From Humulus lupulus (Eukaryota; Streptophyta; Magnoliopsida; Rosales; Cannabaceae), in assembly GCF_963169125.1 (NCBI RefSeq), contig NC_084797.1, positions 89,933,868 through 89,997,867 on the forward strand: a DNA stretch of 64,000 nt. Reading direction: 5' to 3'. Below are positions 48,580 to 61,500 of the stretch, piece after piece. A model generated the notes under the pieces. That model was not told the origin of the DNA and searched no databases. It saw nothing but the letters and a program-made list of their open reading frames with translations. Position 1 is the stretch's first letter. Every line of letters begins with the position of its first letter. A program made the translations under genes and the position numbers.

Positions 48580-51500
48580 TGCAACAACCTCCAGTTTTGA
48601 GGGCAGTACAGATCCTGCCAAGGCAGAGCAGTAGATGAGTATGATTACCACCATCTTGGATTTCATGAGGGTGACTGGTGACGAGAGGGTGGCTTGTGCC
48701 ACTTATATGTTTCGGGAGGATGCCCGAATTTGGTGGGAGGTTATTACCCAGACCAGAAATGTTAATGCCATGAGTTGGGAAGATTTTCAGACTATGTTCA
48801 ACGAGAAATATTACAATGATGCCATAAGGGCAGCAAAAGCTAAGGAATTCATTAGGCTACTTCAGGGAGGTTTGTCAGTCACTGAGTATGCCTTGAAATT
48901 TGATCGTTTGGTGAAATTTTCCATGGAGCTGGTGCCCACTGATGGGACCAGAAGAGAGAGATTTCTGCAGGGGAGACAACCCAGATTAGCCCATGACGTA
49001 CGTATTACCACTGTGGCTGGGGTTACTACCTATGCACAGGTGGTTGAGAAGGCACTCACAGCTGAGAGTGCAGAGAACAAGATCTGGCGAGATAGTGCAG
49101 CCAGAAAGGAGTTCAGTAGGATAGGTCCTCCATTTGTGGGTTCTGGTAGGGGTGGAGGCCCCAGTGAGCAGAAGAGGAAGGTTCCTGACACCTTCCCAGT
49201 TCCAGGTTTTGATAGGCAGCCCCGTGGTATCTCAATGGGTCGTCCAGGTGGTAATGAAGCCTGGAAGTCTTATCCTGAATGCCCTAGATGTAAGAGGCGC
49301 CATTTGGGAGAGTGTAAGGCCAGGGCCTGCTTCTCATGTGGAGCAGTGGGTCATCTTAGAAAGGATTTCCCTAAGGCAAGAAAAGAAGAACCCAGAAGAG
49401 CAGACAGCTCGGCCCCAGCTCGAGTGTTCGCATTGACACAAGCAGAAGCCGAGGCTTCTCCCTCAGTAGTCATAGGTCAGCTTCTTAGTGCTGGAACCCC
49501 TTATAATGTATTGATTGATTCTGGTGCTACACATTCTTTTGTTGCTAGTAGTATTATTGATAGACTATGTAGACCTTGTGATTTTTATGCTGTGGGGTTT
49601 GGAACTTTGTTACCCACTGGGGAGTTAGTGGTATCCAGGAGATGGGTCAGATCTTTGCCAGTGACAGTGGAAGGCAGAGAGTTGTCAGTGGATTTGATAG
49701 AGTTGGTTATGACTGACTTCGATATGATATTGGGTATGGATTGGTTGGCAAAGTATGGGGCAACCATTAATTGTAGAAGGAAGATGGTCACCTTTAAGCC
49801 TGAAGGTGAGGATCCTTTTGTGTTTGTTGGTACTGTGCATGGACCTCGCATACCTATGATTTTTGTATTGAGGGCTAGGGATTTATTGCAAGGAGGTTGC
49901 ACTGGATTCTTAGCCAGTGTGGTTGATACCACTCAGGTCATGCTAGTGAGACCAGAAGATACCAGTCTTATTTGTGAATTCCTGGACGTCTTTCCAGAAG
50001 ATTTGCTAGGGTTGCCACCGCACAGAGAGTTTGAGTTCGTGATAGAACTGGCACCAGGGACGGAGCCAGTGTCTAGAGTACCTTACAGAATGGCCCTAGC
50101 TGAGTTGAAAGAATTAAAGGTACAGTTGCAAGAGCTGTTAGATTTGGGTTTTATCAGACCTAGTTTCTCACCTTGGGGTGCGCCAGTTCTGTTTGTAAAG
50201 AAGAAGGATGGTTCTCTGAGAATGTGTATTGATCACAGGGAACTGAATAAGTTGACAATTAAGAACAGGTATCCTTTTCCAAGGATAGATGATCTGTTCG
50301 ATCAGTTGCAAGGTAAGAAGGTATTCTCAAAGATCGACATTCGTTATGGTTATCATCAGTTGAGGGTCAAGGAGGGAGACATACCGAAGACTGTTTTTCG
50401 TACTAGGTATGGGCATTATGAGTTCTTAGTCATGTCTTTTGGATTGACTAATGCCCCTGCTGGTTTTATGGATCTGATGAACCGAGTGTTCAAGGATTAT
50501 CTAGACCAATTTGTGATCGTCTTCATCGATGATATTCTGGTATATTCTCAGTCTAAGTCAGAACATGAGCAACATCTGAGGTTGGTTCTACAGAGACTGA
50601 GGGAACACAGGTTGTTTGCAAAGTTAAAGAAATGTGAGTTCTGGTTATCTCAGGTGTCCTTTCTTGGACACATTGTCAGTAAGGAGGGGATTGAGGTAGA
50701 TTCAGCAAAGATTGAGGCGGTCAAAGACTGGCCAAGGCCAAAGAATGCTTCTGAGGTTAGAAGTTTCCTTGGTTTGGCAGGTTATTATATGCGTTTCGTG
50801 GAAGGGTTCTCAAAGATTGCTACTTCGTTGACTGAGCTGACACGCAAGAGTCAGAAATTTGTGTGGTCAGATAAGTGCGAGAACAACTTCTAGGAACTGA
50901 AGCAGAGATTGATTACAGCTCCGATTCTGAGTCTTCCAACAGATCAGGAAAAGTTTGTGATTTATTGTGATGCTTCTCATCAGGGTTTGGGTTGTGTTTT
51001 GATGCAGCCAGAGAAGGTAATTGCTTATGCCTCACGTCAGTTGAAGGAGTATGAAAAGAGATATCCCACTCATGATTTAGAGTTGGCGGCTGTGGTCTTT
51101 GCTTTAAAGATATGGAGGCATTATCTTTATGTAGAGAAGTGTGAGATCTATATAGACCATAAGAGCCTGAAATACTTCTTCACCTAGAAAGACTTGTATA
51201 TGAGACAAAGGCGTTGGCTGGAGTTAGTACAAGATTATGACTGTGAGATTTTGTATCATCCAGGAAAAGCCAACGTGGTAGCTAATGCTTTAAGCCAGAA
51301 GGGGCCGAGACAGATTTATGCTATGAGGCTGATAGCCAGAGAGTTAGCTGATGATATGACTAGAGCTGGTATAGAGTTACTGGTGGGACAGTTGGCCAAT
51401 ATTACGCTACAGTCTACACTGTTGGAGAGAATCAAGGAGGGTCAATTGAGTGATCCCCAGCTGATCAAGATTAGAAAAGATGTTTTGGCTGGAGCATCCA

Positions 51501-51601
51501 GAGATTATACAGTGTCTGATTTAGGCTTGCTACGATACAAGGGGCAAATATGTGTTCTGTTAGACACTGCTTTGAGGCGAGAGATTCTGGATGAATCTCA
51601 T
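48580..51601 (+). pseudogene. Element E gag-pol: gag C-terminus, protease, RT, RNase H, start of integrase
   Basis: After TAG 48632-48634 (Trp in relatives) a frame of 752 codons (48635-50893) is open. It carries the gag domain with EDARIWWE, a zinc knuckle whose last Cys is Phe ([14 protein letters not shown]), protease [12 protein letters not shown] with [14 protein letters not shown] and [13 protein letters not shown], and the connection region. TAG at 50891-50893 and at 51185-51187 (both Gln in relatives) break RNase H ([17 protein letters not shown]). The frame ends in the integrase zinc region at LDES, where solo LTR I is inserted. Confidence 0.9.
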
Positions 51602-53983
51602 TGTAACACCTTAAGTTGCTAATAAGGTTTAGGACCTTGATTAGCGTTCCTGGAGGGCAAGAAGTGAATTAATATGATAATATATGAATTTAAATGAGTA
51701 TGTGATTAGAATGCATGTTTAGGTAGTATAAATATGCATGTGGGCCCTCTTTGCATGATAGGGGTAAATTGGTAATTTTAGCCCATTGAGGGCATAAATA
51801 TGATAATTATGTTATGGGATTTGTACCACGTGGGTGTGGTGATATTAATGTGATGCATGTGCCGAGACGGTCCTAGCGAGCTAGATAACTCAAAAGTCAC
51901 AACAGGATCTAATACCCTGCTCGGGAGGAGCCTGGGGGTATTTTGGGGATTTTGTAATTGGGTTCTTGTGGGTTAGTGGTAACTGGTAATTTGGTAACTT
52001 GTGTAATCGTTAGTAACCGCTGGGAGTAACAAGCTTGGTTGAAAGAAGTGGTATAATTGTTAGGAAGTAGGAATGACAAAAAGGGCCTTGAGGTTTAGTT
52101 GGAATGGGAAATAGATGGAAGGGTAAAATGGTCATTAGGCAAGGATTTGGATGACTTCAGCTGAAGGAGAAGGGAATACGTATTACACTTGGTTATATTT
52201 TGGGTTATGCTGAATTTGGAAGAAGGAGCTAGAAAGAAAGGGGAAATGAAGAAGGGGCTGAACTTGTGAGACCTAGGAGGAGATTCAAAGGAGTTTGAGG
52301 CAACCAAAACTAGATTTAAGCTAGGATTTCTCAAAGGTAATAATTGTGCTCTGTTTATGTTGAATTTAATTATGAATTTCCAGAGATTGAGTGAGAAAAC
52401 CTAAAGGGAATATGGCTGGTTTTACTTGGAAATTCAATTAGGATAATCAAGAGGAAAGAGGTTGGGAGCTGGAATTGGGAGGAGTTCAAGCTGAGTTTGA
52501 TTGAGGTAAGAATCTTTAGCATGTTTAATTTTCTTAATTGGTGTGGTTTAAGACTCTAGAGGCATGATTTATAGTTTTCAAGCTCTGGTTTAAGTCTTGG
52601 AAGCCATGGTTTAAGTTTTAGGAATTTGAAACTCAAGATGGGATCTTGGGTGTGTTTGTGTGATTGAGGTTGTTTATGATGTTTATAGGTTGTTAAAGGG
52701 TTCATTTGGGGTTTTGAAATGATTTTGGGACTCAGGTACTTGCTTGGGATGATTTGGAATGGTTTTAGCTCGGGGAAAACGTAGGGGAAAACCCAGATTT
52801 CTGAGTTCGCGAAGGAGCGGCGCGGCCCTGTTCTTGGGCGCCGCAGCACAAGGCTGTTTCTGGGCAGGGGAGGCTTTCTGACTTGCTGGGCACCGCGGCC
52901 CTCTAGGGCAGCGCCGCAGCGCTAGGCCATTTTCAGAACATAAGATTTTGCAAATTTGAGCTTTTGCTCCGGGGGTTCGGGGGATGTTTCCAGCGTATTG
53001 TTTTAGGAATTTGGGGATTCCGAGAGTGTGGGATTGGTCCCGAGAAGTGGTTTTGGATTGGTTAATATTAAAGGATGTTTTATGTATGTTGTGACTAGGT
53101 CTTTGGAGAGGCTCGGGTTAGAGGACCGTGCTCGCGGCTTTGGGGCATCGAAAGCTCGGGATACAGGTAAGAAAACTGTAGCACCTGTAGAGCAAGGCTT
53201 GGGCCCATAGAATTGTTGCAGGGCGCGGCCCTAAATTGTATCATTGCTAGGATGTAGCTTAATATGAATGATTGTATATTCGATTGTTATTTGAGAATGC
53301 TAAATATGGTAAAAGCAGAATGAACGGCGAAGGGCCGGGAACGGTGAAGGGCCGAGAACGACAGTGGAGCCGGGAATACCACTTAGCACATGGAGTGCTC
53401 GTGGCTAGGGTGAGACCCCGATGGATACATGGGATATCCTTATGGTGTAGAACGAGATCCCAGGCTTTGGTAGCGCTTCTGGGACGGCATGGCCATATAT
53501 GTGTTAGATTTTATGGATTGTCTGACTAGATATGAGCTATCTGTTGTGATGACTGTATATTATGCATATGTTGTGTACTGTTGAGTTTTCTTGCTGGGCT
53601 TCGGCTCACGGGTGCTCTGTGTTGCAGGTAAGGGCAAAGAGAAAGTCAACCAGCCATGAGTACGGAGAGCGTGGGGGCGACGCGTACATGTTCGGCCTGC
53701 CCGACTACTTTGGTTGGGGATATCTTTTGAGGAATGGCTGTACAAACCCTAGTTTTGATGGTTAATTACTTATAAACTTGTTTTGAGTTGTAAATATTTT
53801 ATAAACTGAATTATGGGATCCCGAATGTTAAACTCTTGAACTTTTAATGAAATAGAGTACTTTTTAAAGATTACAGCCTAGAATTTCACTTAATCACACT
53901 TTCGTTTTAAAAACCTCGTCTAGCGAGTGGATTGCACATTTAAACCTCACTTAGTAACGGCTCTAAGGTAGTAGGGCGTTACA
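51602..53983 (+). mobile_element. Solo LTR I inside the integrase region of element E
   Basis: A 2382-bp LTR, TGTAACACC to GGGCGTTACA, with perfect target duplication CTCAT (51597-51601 and 53984-53988). The tail (CTCTAAGGTAGTAGGGCG) matches the A/B LTR subfamily. GC-rich block 52815-52925, donor-like ACAGGTAAGAAAACTG at about 53163, conserved TTTTCTTGCTGGGC block at about 53586. Confidence 0.93.
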
Positions 53984-55223
53984 CTCATACTACTCCTTAT
54001 TCTTTGCATCCAGGCACCACGAAGATGTATCAGGATGTGAGATCGTTGTATTGGTGGTCAGGGATGTAGTGGAATATGTGGCTAAGTGCTTGACATGTCA
54101 GCAGGTCAAGGCTGAGCATCAGAGGCCGGCAGGGTTATTGCAGCCTCTGGATATCCCAGAGTGGAAGTGGGAAGACATCACGATGGATTTCGTGGTGGGC
54201 TTACCCAAGACTGTTGGTCAGCAAGATTCTATTTGGGTGATAGTGGATCGCTACACCAAGTCAGCTCACATCTTGCCAGTGAGGACCACTTATACAGTTG
54301 ATTAGTATGCAAATCTCTATGTGAGAGAGATCTTGCGCCTTCATGGAGTGCCAAGGTCGATCGTGTCAGATCGGGACCCCACTTTTACTTCCAAGTTCTG
54401 GGGAAGTTTACAGAAGTCCATGGGAACATAGTTGAAGTTCAGTACTGCTTATCATCCTCAGATAGATGGGCAATCTGAGAGAACAATCCAGATATTGGAA
54501 GGCATGTTGCGGGCATGTGTGCTGGACTTTGGTGGATCTTGGAGTAAGTATCTACCTTTGATAGAATTTTCCTACAACAACAGTTATCAGTCTACCATTG
54601 GAGTTGCACCTTATGAGATGCTGTATGGTAGGAAGTGCAGATCTCCCATTCATTGGGATGAGACAGGTGAAACGAGATACTTAGGTCCTGAGGTAGTTCA
54701 GAGGACCAGTGAGGCCATTGAGAAGATTAGAGCTCGGATGCTCGCTTCTCAAAGTAGACAGAAGAGCCATGCAGATCCCAAGCACAGGAACGTGGAGTTC
54801 CAGGTGGGAGATTATGTCTTCCTTAGAGTCTCGCCATGGAAATGGGTGAAAAGGTTTGGGAAGAAAGGCTGGTTGAGCCCTAGATTTGTAGGTCCATTTG
54901 AAATCCTGGAAAGGATTGGTCAAGTGGCTTACAGGTTGGCCTTGCCACCAGCATTGTCAGCTGTGCATAATGTGTTTCATGTTTTAGCTCTTTGGAGGTC
55001 TGTATCTGATGGGAATCATATTTTGAGGTATGAAGATCTGGAGCTTGAGCTAGATCTCTCCTTTGAGGAGCAGCCAGTTCAGATACTTGATAGAAAGGAC
55101 AAGGTCCTCAGGAATAAGATGATACCTTTGGATAAGGTATTGTGGAGGAATAGCAAGGTCGAGGAAGCGACCTGGGAGCTGGAGTCAGATATGCAGAGTC
55201 AGCATCCCGAGCTGTTCAGGTAA
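53984..55223 (+). pseudogene. Element E integrase and chromodomain-like tail
   Basis: Continues the polyprotein after solo LTR I: zinc region CLTCQQVKAEHQRP, core ITMDF, SDRDP, DGQSERT, and the tail LDRKDKVLRNKMIPLDKVLWRNSK. TAG at 54303-54305 and 54429-54431 replace Gln, and a small deletion and frameshift lies near 54060 in the zinc region. It ends at TAA 55221-55223. Confidence 0.88.
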
Positions 55224-55244
55224 ATTTCGAGGAAGAAATTTCTG

Positions 55245-55259
55245 TAAGGAGGGGATAGT
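55245..55259 (+). other. Polypurine tract of element E
   Basis: TAAGGAGGGGATAGT directly before the 3' LTR. Confidence 0.83.
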
Positions 55260-57718
55260 TGTAATGCCCCGAAATTCCTAATGTGATTTAATGGCTAGAT
55301 CAGTAGGCCGAGAGGGCCATAATTGTTTTATTATCCATTAAATGATTATATGCATGTTTATGTGAATTATATTATAACACGATGTTAAATGCATGCATGT
55401 GGGTCCACATTTGATTACAGGGGTATTTTGGTAATTTGGCATGTTGAGGGCATATTTATATATTTTGGTGCATGCTTGTGATTAATTGTTGAGGCCACAT
55501 TATAATGTAGATTTGTTCGAGCTATTCGGCATGAGACGATCTCTGAATATAAACTATCGGTTTGGTCATAACAGGTTTAAGCTCGGGGCTCGGGGTGAGT
55601 CTCGGGGTATTTTGGTGATTAGAGATTTACTGGGAATTAAAGGGTAACAGGATAAGAATAATTGGTATTTGAGAATATTGAGAATAGCGGGAATTGGAGA
55701 GCGTTAATTGTGATTAACGAGATAGGTTGAAAAGGGCAGTTTTACCCTTTGGAGTCTTTAGAAGCTTTTAAATGACCTAGGGGCATTAAGGTCATTTGGC
55801 ATGGATATATATGATTTATTGGCTGTAGAAACCTGTAGAAAGAATAGAACAAAATAGAGCCAAACTTCCTCCCTCACGTTCATCATTTTTCCTCTTGCTT
55901 CCTTTGAAGTTTGTGATCCCAAATTGAAGAATCAAGCTAGGAAATCAAAGCTTGGAGGTTGTAGACTTAGTTCATTCATTGAAAGGGATTCAAAACCAGT
56001 TTGAGGTAAGATTTTATCCATGAAACCTTGGTTATGCTCTGTTTTCTTATAGTTTACAGCCTAAAGAATTTGATATAAATAGTTGGAATCAATGGAAGTT
56101 TTTGGAAGAAGTTCACTTGGGTTTTGATGGCTATATAGTGGATAAGTTGTGGTAATAATTGGTGGCATTGCTTAATGATATTGGGAGAGTTTTTATAAGG
56201 TTTTGAAATATGTTTGAAGGAGAAAAACTGAGATTTTTGGCTGAGTTTTGGGTGGGGCCGCGGCTTTGTTCTAGAGCGCTGCGGCCCAAGCTTGTTGAAG
56301 AAGAAGGTGGTGCTGAAGAGGCCTAAGGGCCACGGTGCTTGGGGAAGGGCCGCGACGCTTGAGGCAGGTGTTTGAGGCGAGTTGCCTCTGTTTTTTTGGG
56401 AAGGGCTGCGGCGCTTGGGGAAGGGTCACGGCGCTTGAGGGCCATCTTGGGCAAAAGTGTGATTTTGACTTAGGGATTTAAACCTTAGGCCTTGGGATCG
56501 ATCCTACTACTCGGTTTAGTGGGATTCGATGTCCCAGAGGCTAGGTCTTGGTCCGGGAATATTTTATTATTCATTTTATTAATGGAATCCCATAATTGGT
56601 TATGACCAGGTAACCGCTAAGGGACAAAAAGACAGATCGTTCTCAAGGGTCGTTCTTATATTAATTCTCACTCGAACCAGAGGTAAGAAAACTGTACCCT
56701 ATGTATATGACATTCATGATTGTTGTTGAGGCATGTTGATTGGTAAATGTGGACATTGATTGCATATTAAATGCTTAGCAGAACTTGCTTACTTGGGTAT
56801 GACACTGATTAGTCAGGGACGGCACTGGTCGCGTATTACTGACCTGAGAGTCAGAAACGGCATAAGCGTCCTGAACGCAGGTCCGTTAAAAGATTAGATC
56901 TAATCGATATCAGCGTTGAATGACTCTAGGGGCGTTAATGCTGGACCAACCCTAAGGTCGATTTAAAGTTATAAGCGCTTGACTAGTCTAGGACTAGTTA
57001 CTCAGAGCCAAGGCCAAAGGCCTAGGTGACAGCTTGTCACATGGCTAGGGAGCGGAATCCCATGGTTATGACTCTATGGTCATGAGGTAGGTTATGTTGG
57101 TGACTAGTCATCAAGCACCTATCCTGTTTAAGCTATTGAAATGATCACTTATTTGTAAAGCCCCAGAGACCCTATCGTCACATGGCTGGAGGGAACGGAA
57201 CCCACCTTAGTGACTTTTGCGACTGTCACTCATCTGTTTTGGACTGAAAGTCTTGAATGATGATTATGATTATTGTTGATACTATATTCATGATATATTG
57301 TGTTTTCTTGTTGGACTTTGGCTCATGGGTGCTATGTGGTGCAGGTAAAGGGAAAGAGAAGCTCACCCAGCCTTGAGTGGAGAGCTTAGGTGATGCTGTG
57401 TACATATGCGGCCGCTTGACCACCACGGCCAAGGAGTTCTTAGAGGAACTAGGGGGTTTACCCTATTTTCGCTGCTTAGGTCGGTGGGTTGTCAAATTTA
57501 CAAAGTAATGACCATTTTGAGTTGTAAATAACTTGTAAATGTTTTTATGGGCCCATGAACAGTTTTATGTATTGAATAAAATATATCCTTTCCTTTTGAT
57601 TGGTTTTCCACCTTATCATGTTAATAACACTTAGAATCACGTTTTTAACCAAAGAACTCGGGTAGCGAGTTAAATTTCTGGTTCACCGTAACTGTTCTGG
57701 GGTAACCAGGGCGTTATA
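55260..57718 (+). repeat. 3' LTR of element E
   Basis: 2459 bp starting TGTAATGCCCCG. The last bases are GCGTTATA instead of GCGTTACA, a C-to-T change of the terminal CA. It carries a ~55-bp extra segment in the GC-rich block (about 56356-56412) that the 5' LTR lacks. Confidence 0.92.
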
Positions 57719-58378
57719 GTATCGCTGTCCAAAATCTCTATTCTAAGCCTTCCCATTAGTTGTTTGAAGCTTCACCAAGATAGAATGAGATTTTTGATTG
57801 AACTAGCCTTTAAGACTTACATAATTCAAATGATTCCTGGTGAGTTTCTTCGAGAAAATTTATGATCTTTGAAAGCTAGAGAGAGAGAGAGAGGTTAGAG
57901 AGAGAGAGTTGTAAAGTGCGATCATGTCCTTACAACTCTAATAACTCTTATTTATAGTGTAGGCACCGTCATTAAGTCTAACGATTAGGATTAGAGCTTT
58001 TGAACACATCATTTGGAGCTAAAGCACGTATTTGCACGGACACGTCAGGAGATGCGTCGCCTACCTACAGGCGATGCATTGCATGTAGTGTCTCGTTGCG
58101 TATTTCACACTTTAGGTGATGCATCGCCTACAAGGAGGTGATGCAACGTCATATAGGCAGGTCTAACTTCTCAAAAGTGACATTAAACACCTCCAAATGC
58201 TCCCAAAAATTTTGGGCATGCTTAGAGACCTCATTGTTTCACCTTAGACCCATAAAAGTCAATTATAGATGCCTACTACAAACTCCCATATTTTCACTTC
58301 AACTTAAGTGAAAATTGTTAAGTGTTTTGCACCACATTGTGTAAACAACTTATCCATTATATTTAACCAATCTCAACA

Positions 58379-58505
58379 TTCCCCCACTTGGTTAAATATA
58401 ATCCTCTCTTCTTAGCACATACAATATTGGTGTATAAAGTAAAATATATTTCCATTTGAACTTTACCTTAGTGAAAGCATTACAAAGCCTTATCGAAGTC
58501 ATTAG
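58379..58505 (-). other. Polypurine tract and 3' tail of copia element F
   Basis: On the minus strand AACCAAGTGGGGGAAT leads into the LTR start at 58378. The short stretch to 58505 is untranslated F sequence, ending in ATTAG, the left target duplication of solo LTR G. Confidence 0.6.
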
Positions 58506-61500
58506 TGTAACGACCCAAAAATGCTAATAGGGTTTAGTGCCTTGATTAACGTGTCAGGATGGCATAATTTGATATATGTGTGATTAATTGATTAAATGTG
58601 TGACTATGTGGCATGCATGATTTATATGATAATATGAATATATATTTATATGCGTGTTATGGGTATTAAATATGCATGTAGGCCCGTTCTTGTTTATAAG
58701 GGCATATTTGTAATTTTGTCCCGTTGAGGGCATAAATGTGATTATATGTGTTAAAAGGTTGAGACCACATTATTATGTGAAAATATTTGTAGTATATGGC
58801 CCGAGGTGATCCTAGAGAGCAGATTAGCGGAATAGTCACAGCATGGTTTAATACCCGACTCGGGGTGAGCCTAGGGGTATTTTGGGAAGTTTAACGTATG
58901 TTTAGGATTTATCGAGTAACGGGTAAGTATTTGATAGTTAGTTTGGTATGTTGGGATTAATTGGGAATTTGTAGACTCAAGGAATTAGTGGAAATTGGGT
59001 CTAATGACCGTTTTGCCCTTATGGGCAACAAAAGGGTTGAGTTGATTTTAGGGGCATTTTTGTAACGACCCAAATTAGCTATTAAGGCTTAAGGGCCTTG
59101 ATTGGTGTGCCGGGAGGGCATAACTGGGATTAGAATGAATGTTATTGATTTAAATGTGTAAATGTATGATTACTAGTGTGTTTATGATAATTAGTGATAT
59201 TATATGATGATGTGATATATATGTTTGAGATATATGTAAGAACCACATTATGATGTGGATAATTCTGCAGCCGGCGACTCGAGGCGATCCTAGGGCTAGA
59301 TAGCAGGAAAAGTCACGACGGGGCATTATAATTGACTTTGGGCAAGTCAGGGGTATTTTAGGTATCGGGTAGTGACTTAGACTATCGGGTGATAAAAATA
59401 AATAATTGGAGATATATCTGAGGTTAGGATGTCTAGGCGGGATTATTGGGGGATTTTACCGTTTTGGCCTCGGGGACGTTTCTGGCACCCCGAGCTTTGG
59501 GATTAGTCTAATAATCTAAGGGTATACTTGGAAGACTTAGGAAAATACTAGATAGAAAAGTGTAAACCGACCCTATCTCTATTTCTCTTCCTTCTCTCTC
59601 TTAGCAAAGGAAAACTACTAAAACTTGAGAGGGAATTGCTGGATTTAAGCTGTGTCTTGGGGAATTGAAGGGAATAATCTGGAGGGTTAGCTCAGGAACT
59701 GATCAAGGTCTGAGAAAGAGCTAAGGTAAGTTCTGAATTTTCGTTTCTAAGGTTAGGAATTTAAAGAAAATGGCTGAGTTTTAAATATCTGTGGTTTTGG
59801 AATTTAAGGTGGGATTGAGGCTTGAAACTTTGAAGATAGGTCAGGGGACTCTTGGAGAATCGATTCTATAGCTGAGGTAAGGTTTAATTTACAGTTTGAT
59901 GGTTGAATTTGAGAGTTTTCATGGCTGGTTTTGAGTTCTATGGGTTGAAATTTCGGAAGTTGGAATTGGGGTTTTGGTGAGTCTTAGGCTGGATTTTTGG
60001 TTGGATTGTGTTGTCTAAGTCATTCTAATGTTGTTATTATTAATTGGTTTTGAGTTGGGGGCTTTGGGATGGTTTAAGGTGAGGTTTAGAGTTTGAAAAT
60101 GGTGGTTTTTTTCTGGGTTCGAAGGGTCGGGCCGCGGCATGGTTCTTGGTGAGCCGCGGCCCTTCGAAGATGTTGCATGCTGAAGAAGAAGGGCGGGCCG
60201 CGGCATGGCCCAAGAAATGCCGCGGCCCTTACCTGTTTTTGAGCCTTTGGAGGTTCTGTTTGGGGGCCATGCCGCGGCATGGGTGGCCTATGCCGCGACG
60301 CTTAAGGGATTTTGGGATTTTGAGATTTTGGGCTTGGGAATTTAACCTAGGGTGCTCGGGGTTAAGTCTTTTACCATATTTGGTGAAGTTCAATGTTCCG
60401 GGTACTAGAACTTGTCTTGGGAACTCATTTAAGATTGTTAATGGTATCCTTTATCATGGTTGTGACTAGGTGTTAAGCTAGGGCTTGAGGATCGGATCGC
60501 GCTCAAGGAGTATCGCCCGTAACTAATTCATCTGAAAGCTAAAGGTAAGAAAACTGCACCCGGTTATATGTTTGTGATGGGACTAAGTGCTCCCAAGAAT
60601 TGAATCGTGTCAACGTTGGTATTACGCCATGGGACATGTAAAAGCGGCCTAAGGGTGTCGTACATACTATTAGCGCACAGAGTGCGATTTGGCCACCGGG
60701 AGCCATGAACACTGGGATAACAGAGGGAGCAGCCTGTGAGCGCTAGCCCTGGTTAGCGTTTATAAACTGTACATGTTATGAGTTGATATGCCTAGTATGT
60801 GGAATACTTGACTATATTGAATGGTTATTTGACTGAGGCTATGTGATGCAACGTGAGATATTGACTTGTCTGATAATTGCTTATGCTCTATTGATACTGT
60901 GTTTTCTTGCTGGGCCTTGGCTCACGGGTGCTACGTGGTACAGGTAAAGGCAAGGGCAAGCTGGACCAAGCCTGAGGTGGAGAGCTCCAAGGTGGAATGT
61001 ACATAACTAGCTATTCGATCCCCACGATCGAGGAGTGGACCAGGGCAGGGACTACCTAACTGCTTGTTTTGCCTTAGTATGGCTGGTTACTGTATCTGAG
61101 TTGTACAACTTCTATAAACGGTCTTAAAACTTGTATTTTTGGGATCCCGTGTAATCAGATAATGTTTCTTAATGAAAAATGTGGCTTTTGAGACCAAAAC
61201 GCTTTTAACCCTAGCTCCTTTGTAGCTTCTGCAACACAATTTTAATTAAATGACTTGATTAGCAAGTCTGGCACTTTATAAACACATAGTGTAACGGTCT
61301 TGGCTATCCAGGGCGTTACAATTTTGGTCCTTTTAATAAAAAGATATGGTAGGATAAGATTCGGGGAAATTCAGATCAAACTAGAACCTCACTCTCAGCA
61401 CTCTCTCCCTCTCCCCCACATTCTCTCTCACCCTCTCTTGTGCCTTGGGAGCTTTGAATCTTTGGAAGAGAAAGCTTAAGGATTTAAGCTTGAGAGCTGA

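Larger units (their letters stand above)
44132..57718 (+). mobile_element. Element E: Tekay/Del-type retrotransposon with two nested solo LTRs
   Basis: Perfect target duplication GTATC (44127-44131 and 57719-57723). It has two LTRs of about 2.4 kb, a Met-tRNA primer site, gag-pol on the plus strand, and a polypurine tract. Nested insertions at 47285-48579 and 51602-53983 make the span 13.6 kb; without them it is about 9.9 kb. Its LTRs belong to a third Tekay subfamily (TGTAATGCCCCGG start). Confidence 0.93.
44021..58378 (-). repeat. 3' LTR of copia element F, split by element E
   Basis: Minus-strand LTR beginning TGTTGAGATTGG at 58378, after a G-rich polypurine tract, and ending near CCAACA at 44021. 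Element E sits inside. The LTR parts are 57724-58378 and 44021-44131, together about 766 bp. A TATA-like ACTATAAATAAGAG (minus) near 57955 is followed by CT-rich leader sequence. The left end is inferred from the TG..CA rule, not from a second LTR copy. Confidence 0.65.
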
